A DNA stretch of 19,466 nucleotides from CAVZLD01 sp964522605. GTDB lineage: Bacteria; Planctomycetota; Planctomycetia; Pirellulales; Pirellulaceae. Position 1 is the stretch's first letter; each line of letters begins with the position of its first letter. The stretch is taken from assembly GCA_964522605.1 (NCBI GenBank), contig CAZFWV010000103.1:1-19466 (forward strand). The letters are read 5' to 3'. The translations under genes were made by a program, and so were the position numbers. The notes under the pieces were generated by a model. It was not told the DNA's origin. It searched no databases and saw only the letters and a list, made by a program, of their open reading frames with translations. This document shows positions 7,737-14,807 of the stretch, piece after piece.

Positions 7737-8573
7737 ATGATGGAAGCCACTCCCCAGGATCCGCAAGAACGAATTCGGCGAGCAGTTCGGCAGCGTTTGG
7801 AAAGCTTGCAACGGGCCGGAGTCGAGCAGTTTCGACATGTGTCCGCGTCAACCTCCATCGGCAGGCCACCGGAGATTCAACGAACCTCCGGTCACCAGGC
7901 CGAGCCCGCGGTTTCTGCACCAGCAATCTCCTCCAGCCCCCAGGTCCCGATGTCCGAACCGCTCTCCTCTGACGATTCCGCTCCGCGTTTAACGCGGCAG
8001 GAAGCTGAAAACCAGTTGCACGAACTCGCGGAAGAGGTCCGCCAATGTCGGCTCTGCGCCGAACTGGTCGCCAATCGCAGCCAGACCGTTTTTGGAGTGG
8101 GCAATCCACAGGCTCGACTCTGCTTCTTTGGTGAAGCACCGGGAGCGGATGAGGATCGCTTGGGCGAGCCGTTTGTTGGACGTGCGGGTCAACTTCTGAA
8201 CAAGATCATCGAAGCCTGCACGCTGCGCCGCGAAGACGTCTACATCCTGAACGTCCTCCGTTGTCGCCCGCCAAAGAATCGGACGCCAACCGGCGAGGAA
8301 GCGGAGAATTGTCGCCCCTTTTTTGAGCGTCAATTGGAGATCATTCGGCCCGAGTACATCTGCTGTCTGGGTGCGGTTGCCGCATCCGCGTTGCTCGACG
8401 CCAAACAACCGCTCGGTCGATTACGGGGTAGGCTGCACGACTGGCACTGGGCCAAAGTCCTCGTCACCTATCATCCGGCTTACCTGCTGCGCAATCCTTC
8501 CGCCAAACGCCTGGTCTGGGAAGACATGCAACTTCTGATGAAAGAGATGGGGATCGAGATTCCCACCCGCTGA
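7737..8573 (+). CDS. Family 4 uracil-DNA glycosylase (iron-sulfur type)
   Basis: This is a 278-residue uracil-DNA glycosylase of the thermostable/family 4 type, which removes uracil from DNA in base-excision repair. The core begins near residue 88. It has CRLC (C104, C107), GEAPGADEDRLGEPFVGRAG (132-151) for the water-activating loop and DNA contact, RCRPPKNRTP with C176, NC at C192, and YHPAYLLRNP (245-254) with the conserved histidine. The four cysteines fit the 4Fe-4S cluster of this family. Residues 1-87 are a polar, variable extension with a short charged helix at the start. The ATG-ATG at 7737/7740 is chosen because upstream sequence looks non-coding, but the ribosome site is weak, so the true start could differ by a few codons. 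Confidence 0.92.
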   Translation: MMEATPQDPQERIRRAVRQRLESLQRAGVEQFRHVSASTSIGRPPEIQRTSGHQAEPAVSAPAISSSPQVPMSEPLSSDDSAPRLTRQEAENQLHELAEEVRQCRLCAELVANRSQTVFGVGNPQARLCFFGEAPGADEDRLGEPFVGRAGQLLNKIIEACTLRREDVYILNVLRCRPPKNRTPTGEEAENCRPFFERQLEIIRPEYICCLGAVAASALLDAKQPLGRLRGRLHDWHWAKVLVTYHPAYLLRNPSAKRLVWEDMQLLMKEMGIEIPTR

Positions 8574-8580
8574 AGGGGTT

Positions 8581-8645
8581 GCTTGTGGGCGATTGCTTGT
8601 GGGCGATTGCTTGTGGGCGATTGCTTGTGGGCGATTGCTTGTGGG
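8581..8645. repeat. Tandem array of a 14-bp unit, 4.6 copies
   Basis: Four exact copies of GCTTGTGGGCGATT run from 8581 to 8636, followed by the first nine bases of a fifth (8637-8645), which merge into the dispersed palindrome at 8639-8667. The array starts eight bases after the UDG stop codon. The unit equals the left part of the palindrome minus two single bases, so the array looks like a local expansion of that repeat. Confidence 0.95.
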
Positions 8646-8667
8646 ACGGATTGGCAATCCGTCCTAC
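8639..8667 (+). repeat. Dispersed palindromic repeat, copy 2
   Basis: The core at 8644-8664 has the same 10-base arms (GGACGGATTG) as copy 1, and all 29 bases match copy 1 in inverted orientation. It lies between the convergent UDG and kinase genes, nine bases before the kinase stop codon, and may also serve as a terminator hairpin. Stem: ten perfect pairs around one base, which is too tight a loop for an ideal RNA hairpin unless the inner pairs open. Confidence 0.85.
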
Positions 8668-8676
8668 AAAAAATGG

Positions 8677-10131
8677 TCAGCTCACGGGCGCTTGGCTGAG
8701 CAGTTTCTTCAGCAGCTGTCGGAACTCGCGCATCCGGAGCGGCATCGTAGCCACGATGCGATGGTCATTCAGGACGGCGCCGCGTTCGAGTCCCGCTTGC
8801 TTTTCTGACAACAGGAGAATGGCGGGGATGTTCCGTGTGTGTTCCAGTTGGCCAAAGCGATTGAACGCCTCGACACCCGCCTTGCCCAGGCTGTACCCAC
8901 CGATCACGACACAATCCGCGACGCGGTCCTCCGACTCACATCGCTGCAGTGCCCGCAGAGGATCGCTCAGGACGAGCACTCGGTAGCCAACTTTCTTCAG
9001 GCCCTTTCGGAACAGATCCTGCATCGTTGGATTTGAATCCACAATCATCACTGCCCGATCCTGACCTTCCTCGAGCAACGACTCATCGCCCGCGTCGTCC
9101 GGGGCATTCAGCCGCCGAGCCACGAGCTTCAAATCGGCGAGGAATTCGGCAGCGGTCTGATAGCGCCGATTGACATCCAACTCCATCGCCTTGTTGACCA
9201 ACATGGCGATTCGATGCGGCAGGTCGGGCTCCAGTTCACTGATCGGCTTGATTTCCTCGAACCGCGTCTTGCTGAGTCGCTGACTGCGGTCCTTGGTCTC
9301 GACCAACGGTGGGCGACCGGTCAGCATGTTGTAGAAAATGCAGCCGGCGAAATAGAGATCGCTGCGGGGATCGTCCTTGCGGACGCCCGTCGCCCGCTCC
9401 AAACCCGCATAGTCAATCGTGCGTGGATTGACTGCCTCATTAAAATCATTCTCGCTCGCACTGCCGCTAACGGCTGCCAATCCAAAATCCACCAACTGCG
9501 CACGCCCCGTGCTCGACATCAGGACGTTGGACAGTTTCAGGTCGCGATGCTGCACGCCAAACTGCGCGGCATAGGACAAACCGGAAGCGATATCGATCAT
9601 GAACTTCAAGGCTTCTTCCGGTTTGAGCTTCTTGCGGACACGAACGAATTCGCGCAGATTTCGCCCCTCGATGAAGTCCATCACCATGTAGTGCGCACCG
9701 CGGCTGGAATGCACTTCGTAGATTGGAACGATGTTCGGGTGCCGCAATCGCGCACCCATTTCGCCCTCGCGGACAAACTGGTCGGTCATCACGGGGTCAT
9801 CGCTGAAACGACGACGCAAGACCTTGACGGCAACCACCTTGCCCGTGTCCTTGTGCACCGCGCGGTAGACTCGCGCGAAAGAACCCGTCCCGACCAGGTA
9901 CAACACCTTGTAGTCGCCGTAGAAGAAACCTGTCTTTTCGCCTTTCGCAAGACGATCGACCTGGTAATTCGTCAATAACCCGCGACGGACCAGAGCACGC
10001 TGCAAATCCGTCGCTGAGATACTTCGTGTACCGAACTCGCCCCAGACCGATTCCAGTTGGCGCTGATCCAACAGGTTCAGGTCAAACGCGCGGCGTGCGA
10101 ATTCTTCCGCCGATCTCTCGACCATCGACAT
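8677..10131 (-). CDS. Serine/threonine protein kinase with C-terminal degenerate receiver domain
   Basis: This 484-residue protein has three parts. Residues 1-70 form a helical module (LVRRGLLTNYQVDRLAKGEKTGFFYGDY) typical of planctomycete kinases. Residues 74-340 are a Hanks-type kinase with GTGSFARVY (81-89), ATP-site K103, HRDLKLSN (195-202, catalytic D197), DFG (215-217) and SDLYFAG (257-263); all catalytic residues are present. Residues 358-480 resemble a CheY-like receiver: VMIVDSN with D365, then ADCVVIGGYSLGKAG, where G411 occupies the usual phospho-acceptor aspartate position, and TMPLRM where the usual lysine before proline is M463. The receiver therefore looks unable to accept phosphate. 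No signal peptide or membrane span is seen. The start at 10131 has AAGG nine bases upstream; an alternative ATG lies two codons in. The signal and substrates are unknown. Confidence 0.93.
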   Translation of the reverse strand: MSMVERSAEEFARRAFDLNLLDQRQLESVWGEFGTRSISATDLQRALVRRGLLTNYQVDRLAKGEKTGFFYGDYKVLYLVGTGSFARVYRAVHKDTGKVVAVKVLRRRFSDDPVMTDQFVREGEMGARLRHPNIVPIYEVHSSRGAHYMVMDFIEGRNLREFVRVRKKLKPEEALKFMIDIASGLSYAAQFGVQHRDLKLSNVLMSSTGRAQLVDFGLAAVSGSASENDFNEAVNPRTIDYAGLERATGVRKDDPRSDLYFAGCIFYNMLTGRPPLVETKDRSQRLSKTRFEEIKPISELEPDLPHRIAMLVNKAMELDVNRRYQTAAEFLADLKLVARRLNAPDDAGDESLLEEGQDRAVMIVDSNPTMQDLFRKGLKKVGYRVLVLSDPLRALQRCESEDRVADCVVIGGYSLGKAGVEAFNRFGQLEHTRNIPAILLLSEKQAGLERGAVLNDHRIVATMPLRMREFRQLLKKLLSQAPVS

Positions 10132-10475
10132 GCAGACAGACCTTGTGGGGGGTGAGACGACTCGGCTTGGCCGCAGTCACCGACGGTTCCGCGAATACAA
10201 CTTGGCAGGCTCGGGCCTACCTCTTGTCATCGACTCGGAAAGTGCACTCGTCTCGGGGGACGCCCGGCGGCAAGCCAGCCCCATCGGCCCATATGCCCGA
10301 TTAAGCCCGCGCAGGGAAATGTGAACGTCTTCCGAATGTCTATCCTATGAGATCCTCACGACTCTGGCAACGAACCAGGATCTTGTCCGGACCCGACCGA
10401 ATTCCGCGAACAGCATCCCGGTGTTCCCACCCGCGCTCCTCCGCCAATTCAAGGCCGGCGAACCACCCCGTTCAC
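10132..10475. other. 344-bp intergenic region upstream of the kinase gene
   Basis: This lies between the kinase start and the stop of the next minus-strand gene. It is G+C-rich and holds no convincing open frame, hairpin or repeat. The kinase promoter is expected here, but no recognisable hexamer pair was found. Confidence 0.5.
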
Positions 10476-10763
10476 TCAGCTCTCCTCTTCGTGATCCAGG
10501 GCCTCGCGGTATCGATCCCGCTCGCGCCGCGTCGCTTCCAGGTCAAACAACAGGTATTTCATGTCCAATCGCAGTTGTCCCAAGGCTTCCTGAACCAACG
10601 ACAAAATCCGCTGACGCCGCCGCGTGCTGTCCACGACGCGTTGACAAATCGGTTCCAGTCGAGCTCGCTGATCGGCCGGCAATTCAGCAATCGCCGACGT
10701 CAGTTCCGCAACGTCTCGAGGAAGAGGTGGAGCTTGGAGGTTTACCAATCGCGAGCTTGCCAT
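10476..10763 (-). CDS. Conserved small helical protein of unknown function
   Basis: This is a predicted 95-residue soluble protein, strongly charged and almost entirely helical. A proline-containing N-terminus (MASSRLVNLQAPPLPRD) is followed by helical segments through ELTSAIAELPADQRARLEPI, RRRQRILSLVQEALGQLRLD and MKYLLFDLEATRRERDRYRE, ending in an acidic DHEEES tail. The last segment has coiled-coil character. The frame is open up to 10955, but the ATG at 10763 is preferred because GGAGA lies ten bases upstream and the upstream translation looks random. The stretch MKYLLFDLEATRRERD seems familiar from planctomycete-restricted hypothetical proteins, but I cannot name a family. A structural or regulatory adaptor role is possible; no function is claimed. 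It is divergent from the 868-residue secreted protein gene. Confidence 0.75.
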   Translation of the reverse strand: MASSRLVNLQAPPLPRDVAELTSAIAELPADQRARLEPICQRVVDSTRRRQRILSLVQEALGQLRLDMKYLLFDLEATRRERDRYREALDHEEES

Positions 10764-11149
10764 AGATGCCGTTCTCCAGGGAGGGATTGACCGCGTTAGC
10801 CGATTCTTAAGCAGACGGCATACCGCCCGGGCAACGACGCCGAACCAGGAACCGTAACTCTTTTCTGTCAATAGACTTATATACAGAAACCTGACCAAGC
10901 GATGATTCCGCCCCTGTGGCAAAATGTCCCCATCTGATCTGGCGAAAAAACGCAACTGTATTTATATGCTCGGGTTACGTATTCTCGCACAAGATCGGGA
11001 ACACGTTGCCTTTTGACCACGCAAGGCGGCAGGACCGCGGCCAAACGGTCTGCCCAGGCACTTGGCCCATCCGGTCGCCCCCGTTGGTCGCCCGAAATCT
11101 CGGCGTGAGATGACACCCGACTCCGCCGGCAGCCGTGCAAGGAGGTTCG
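10764..11149. other. 386-bp divergent intergenic region with A+T-rich patches
   Basis: The gap separates the minus-strand 95-residue protein from the plus-strand 868-residue secreted protein and should contain both promoters. Two A+T-rich patches stand out, around 10855-10885 (with TTATATA, and TTGACA on the minus strand) and 10945-10975 (with TTTATAT), but no hexamer pair has standard spacing. No gene, tRNA or strong hairpin is seen. Confidence 0.45.
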
Positions 11150-13756
11150 ATGCTTCGTTGGGCAATGGCACTGTGCGTCTTGGCCACCGCGGCCGATGGG
11201 GCAACCGCCAGCTCCGCAGACCTGGACTGGACCGTCGTCGAAGCCGACTGCGATTACGGGATCCTGCGTCACGAGCGAACCGATGAGGCACGGCGGCGTG
11301 GAATTCCTGTCGAGAACCTCGTGGTGCGCGCAACCATCGGAACCTACATCCATGCCCAGCGCGCGATCGAGCCGGCGCGGATTGTCGAGGATCTCGTGGC
11401 CGGCGTCTGGATCAAAGCGGACCGACAGGGACTCCAGGTTCGGGGCCGCGTCGTCCTGCCTCGATCGGTCGATCCGCAGACCGGCGAGCCCTATCGCGTT
11501 CTGATTGCTGGCCAATCGTATCGGCAACCGGGCCTTTGGCAGAAGCTAAACGTCAGTGACACCCCCCGCGAGCTGCAGCGGAGCGTTCGCGTCCTGCGCG
11601 CCCGAACCAACGAATCGATCGACCTGCGCGGTGCCTATCTGGAAGCGCTCGTGCTGAACGTCTTCGGCGGTCCGGGAACGACCCGAGCGTGGATCGACCA
11701 GGTGGAACTCGAGGGATGCATCGCGCCGGATCCGTTGCAAGGCGAACCAATCGCCGACGCCAGCTCCGAAACGGAGACGAGCTGGGTTCCGTTGGAGCCG
11801 GAAGACCGACCGCGTCTGCGTGTGGAAACGCTGCATGTCGGAGGCCGACCGTATTTTCCTCGCGTCATCGAGCATCGGGGTGAGGAATTCGAATTGCTGC
11901 AACAGCTCGGCTTCAATACGGTCTTCCTGCCGACCCCCGCGACGCCCGAGCAATTCGAGCAGGCGCAGCAGCGGGGGCTTTGGCTGGTCTGCCCACCGCC
12001 GGACGAGGTCGAGCAGGCTCGGCCCGATGGGCCCATTCTGGCTTGGTTCTGCGGTCACGAATTATCCGAACACCCCCAGGCGACGCTGTGGACCGAGCGA
12101 CTTCGGCGGCGCGATCCGGGCCAACGGCCGCTGATCGCCGGGGCGGAGCACAACCAGTGGGTCGCCAGTCGTCAGGTCGACATTCTTCTCCGTCGTCGAT
12201 TGCCGCTCGGTACGACGATGGAGTTATCGCAATTCGGGCCGTGGTTGCAGACCTGCACCCAGTTGGCTCGTCCGGGGACACCGTTTTGGAGCACGGTGCA
12301 GACGGAGCTCTCGGAAAATGTACTGCAACAAGCGGAAACATGGACCGGTCCACCATCGGACCCGCCGTCGGCGGTCGAGGCGGAACAGGTGCGACAACTA
12401 ACCCTTGCTTCCATCGCGGCCGGAGCACGCGGTCTGTGGTTCGCTTCGAGCCACCCGCTGAATGACGGTGATTCGAGTACGCAGCTTCGCCGCCTTTTTC
12501 TGGAGCGAATGAACCTCGAGTCGCTACTGATGGCTCCGTGGGCCATGGGGGGACAACCGATCGGCGAAGTCCCTGCGGCGAACAGCGAATATCGTGTGCA
12601 ATGCCTATCGACCGAGCGCTCGCGACTGCTGATTCCGACGCGACAACACCACCACAGCCAGCTTGTGTGCCATCCTGCTTCGCGAGGCAATTCCCTGGTC
12701 GTCGCCGGCGTTCCAGATTCGATCGATGCCTTTCTGCTGACGCCGGTCGGCCTGCGCCCCGTGCAACATCGACGAATCAGCGGCGGACTTCATCTGGAGA
12801 CCGATCCGCTCGACTCGGATTCGCTGATTTTGCTGACCCAGGATCCACTCGTCATCTCGCACATGAACCGGATCATCTATCGAATCCGAAATCGAGCGGC
12901 CGAGCTGGAGTATCAGATCGCGAGCTGGCAATGGAAGGATCTTCAGCAACAATCGGGAATCGACCAGAAGACGATGCATTTGGTCTCGGCCGACTTGGCG
13001 GAAGCCGAATCGAGTTTGCAGACGTGCGGGCAGCTCCTGAAGTCCCAGGACGCGGCGGCCATCTACCGCTTCGCGCGGCAGTCGCAATCCGCCCTCGCCC
13101 GCGTTCGCTCGATGATCTGGCACCGACGGATGGCGGAGTATGGCACACCCCTCGCCCACCCCAGCGGAGCCGCATTCGCACTCTCACAGACCCTTGCAGC
13201 GAACGACATCCCTCTGTCCGACGATGACTGGGGTGCCAATTTGCTTCCCTGTGGTGATTGTGAACAGTTGCCGCAAATGGTGTCCGCCGGCTGGCGTCAA
13301 CATCGGACGCCGACGGCAGACCTGACAACCTACATCGCGCTTTCACCTCATCGGCCACATTCTGGGAATCATTGTCTGCGGCTCCGCGCGGAATCCCAGA
13401 CCAAGGAGACAGACGTCCAAATCGCCGAATCACCGGCGATTTGGGTCCATACCGCTCCCATCACGGTCCGTCCGGGCCAGATCGTCCGGATCAGCGGGTG
13501 GATTCGCATTGACCAACCCCTTCCCGCCACACCCGACGGTTGCCTGATTTCGGATTCGATTAGTGGACCAGAACTCGGGCTGCGATTCTACGAAACCGAC
13601 GGATGGCAACCATTCCAGATGCTGCGATCGATAGCGCAACATGATCACTTAACGGTGACGATTACGCTCTCCGGATTGGGCGAGGTGTACCTTGACGATC
13701 TGCAGGTCCGCACACTGACAGAAGAATCTCGACTCGCATTGCGAAAGAAGCAATAG
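11150..13756 (+). CDS. Large secreted protein, glycosidase-like TIM-barrel candidate with C-terminal jelly-roll-like region
   Basis: This 868-residue protein has a Sec-type signal peptide (MLRWAMALCVLATAADGATA) and no further membrane span. Residues about 25-200 look beta-rich (GVWIKADRQGLQVRGRVVLP). Around 228-265, VGGRPYFPRVIEHRGEEFEL followed by LLQQLGFNTVFLP resembles the opening of TIM-barrel glycoside hydrolases. ILAWFCGHELSEHP (about 295-308) and GARGLWFASSHPLN (about 425-437) fit later barrel strands. Residues about 698-860 resemble a carbohydrate-binding jelly roll (GNHCLRLRAES, ITVRPGQIVRISGWIRID, GEVYLDDLQVRTL). AAGGAGG lies four bases before the ATG at 11150; a GTG 15 bases upstream is less likely. 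The stop is 2 bp from the convergent next gene. Glycan binding or cleavage is inference only; no catalytic pair can be assigned. Confidence 0.85.
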   Translation: MLRWAMALCVLATAADGATASSADLDWTVVEADCDYGILRHERTDEARRRGIPVENLVVRATIGTYIHAQRAIEPARIVEDLVAGVWIKADRQGLQVRGRVVLPRSVDPQTGEPYRVLIAGQSYRQPGLWQKLNVSDTPRELQRSVRVLRARTNESIDLRGAYLEALVLNVFGGPGTTRAWIDQVELEGCIAPDPLQGEPIADASSETETSWVPLEPEDRPRLRVETLHVGGRPYFPRVIEHRGEEFELLQQLGFNTVFLPTPATPEQFEQAQQRGLWLVCPPPDEVEQARPDGPILAWFCGHELSEHPQATLWTERLRRRDPGQRPLIAGAEHNQWVASRQVDILLRRRLPLGTTMELSQFGPWLQTCTQLARPGTPFWSTVQTELSENVLQQAETWTGPPSDPPSAVEAEQVRQLTLASIAAGARGLWFASSHPLNDGDSSTQLRRLFLERMNLESLLMAPWAMGGQPIGEVPAANSEYRVQCLSTERSRLLIPTRQHHHSQLVCHPASRGNSLVVAGVPDSIDAFLLTPVGLRPVQHRRISGGLHLETDPLDSDSLILLTQDPLVISHMNRIIYRIRNRAAELEYQIASWQWKDLQQQSGIDQKTMHLVSADLAEAESSLQTCGQLLKSQDAAAIYRFARQSQSALARVRSMIWHRRMAEYGTPLAHPSGAAFALSQTLAANDIPLSDDDWGANLLPCGDCEQLPQMVSAGWRQHRTPTADLTTYIALSPHRPHSGNHCLRLRAESQTKETDVQIAESPAIWVHTAPITVRPGQIVRISGWIRIDQPLPATPDGCLISDSISGPELGLRFYETDGWQPFQMLRSIAQHDHLTVTITLSGLGEVYLDDLQVRTLTEESRLALRKKQ

Positions 13757-13758
13757 CG

Positions 13759-14259
13759 CTAACTCGCGTCGACCGACTCGTCCTCTTCCGCCTCGGATTC
13801 ATCCTCGGCTTCTTTCTCGTCGTCGTCTTCCTCGTCGTCGTCTTTGGCGACGCTGCCGGCTCTCGGCTTACGTGGTTTGGCGCCGTCGACCTCACCCTCG
13901 CGGATCGCGTCGGCGTAAGGTTTCCCCGCGGCGGTAGGAATGGCATCCAGGCGTTTCAAGACAATCACGAATTCCTCGGCCAATTCCTTCTCGATCTTCT
14001 CCTTGGTTTCCTTGTCCGCCTCTTTGCACGCTTGAACGCGTGAATCGACGTCCATTCCCTCGAGCAGTTTCTGAACGGTCGCCCCGAAGTCGTTGACCTG
14101 GTCCTTCTCTTCCCCCTTCACATGACACGTATTACAGGAGACCAGTCGCAGGTTGTACCGCTTCTGAAACGGTTTCTTCATGAAGGAGTGGGCGTTGGCG
14201 GAACTGGGGAGTACTCCAACAATCAGGACGAGGGCAACAATAGACAGGATGCTCTTCAT
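13759..14259 (-). CDS. Secreted protein with single CxxCH haem-binding motif and acidic tail
   Basis: This 166-residue protein starts with a signal peptide (MKSILSIVALVLIVGV, cleavage probably after SANA, near residue 23). One c-type haem motif, CNTCH at 42-46, is preceded by a basic stretch (FMKKPFQKRYNLRL) and followed by KGEEKDQVNDFG. A charged helical region and then a very acidic tail (about 137-166) rich in D and E complete it. The start at 14259 is preferred over the longer open frame because the signal peptide begins there and GAGGTG lies seven bases upstream. No distal methionine ligand is obvious; an M lies at residue 69 (LLEGMDV), so a single-haem cytochrome is plausible but could instead be a metal-binding protein. 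It faces the 868-residue gene with 2 bp between stop codons. Confidence 0.82.
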   Translation of the reverse strand: MKSILSIVALVLIVGVLPSSANAHSFMKKPFQKRYNLRLVSCNTCHVKGEEKDQVNDFGATVQKLLEGMDVDSRVQACKEADKETKEKIEKELAEEFVIVLKRLDAIPTAAGKPYADAIREGEVDGAKPRKPRAGSVAKDDDEEDDDEKEAEDESEAEEDESVDAS

Positions 14260-14807
14260 GGTTTTCACCTCGAGACACAGTGCGGCAGGGCCGCCCAACG
14301 GGGTGCTACCGCACCCGGGTAAGGATCGCTCCCGTTGGTCGCTCGATTTCTTGCCGAGATAACAACAAATTCTACCGTTAGCAGTCCAGGGGGTGCGGCG
14401 TGGAGGGTTTGGCGAAGGTACGACGAGTTTAGCTTGGACTTTGCATCGGCAAAAAGACCAAATCGTCTTGCGTTCATCGTACATCACGCGTCAAAACCGT
14501 GCGATACTGTTTGAGCGCCAGCACTGGAAGCATTAGGCTTTGTCTCAAAACTGCACTGGCTGAGCCAGTGGCACACTAGTTCCGCGGGTGCCACTGGGCT
14601 CTGCCAGTGCTGCCTCGGGTGCCACTGGCTCTGCCAGTGCTGCGGAAGAGTCCTGAGACAAAGTCTAATACGCCACCATCCCCATCCAGCCGGACGCGGC
14701 ACCGGTTTTGCGGGGGGGCCAAGGCCGCATTTTTCCGCCCGTGCCAGAGAGAAATGCCAGGAGGATGGCCGCGGAAGATCGCGGAATGCCGCCGAAGGCG
14801 AAGCCCG
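14260..14807. other. 548-bp region without a gene, containing a repeat element
   Basis: This divergent gap separates the CxxCH protein (minus) from the isomerase-like protein (plus). Its central part is the 138-bp inverted-end element at 14532-14669. The isomerase frame is open back to 14607, but that part reads through the repeat and is not taken as coding. The promoter of the CxxCH gene should lie between 14260 and 14531, where no clear hexamers were found. Confidence 0.6.
14532..14669. mobile_element. 138-bp MITE-like element with 16-bp inverted ends and nested CACTGG repeats
   Basis: The ends ATTAGGCTTTGTCTCA (14532-14547) and TGAGACAAAGTCTAAT (14654-14669) are inverted repeats matching at 15 of 16 positions. 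Between them lie a perfect palindrome CACTGGCT G AGCCAGTG (14554-14570) and two direct copies of a 27/28-base unit containing GTGCCACTGG and CTCTGCCAGTGC (14586-14613 and 14617-14643). No protein is encoded. A related but shorter element lies at 19278-19325. If the ends are trimmed to GGCTTTGTCTCA, a TA dinucleotide flanks each side, as with transposons that target TA. Mobility is inferred from structure only. Confidence 0.7.

Noticed and set aside
8581..8645. Tandem 14-mers as a CRISPR array
   Set aside because: The units are contiguous with no spacers, are too short for CRISPR repeats, and no cas gene is present.
10764..11149. Promoter built on TTGACA (minus strand) near 10875
   Set aside because: No matching -10 hexamer lies 16-18 bases downstream on that strand.
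14607..14807. 67-residue upstream extension of the isomerase-like protein
   Set aside because: It begins inside the repeat element, and a Tat signal starts cleanly at 14808.
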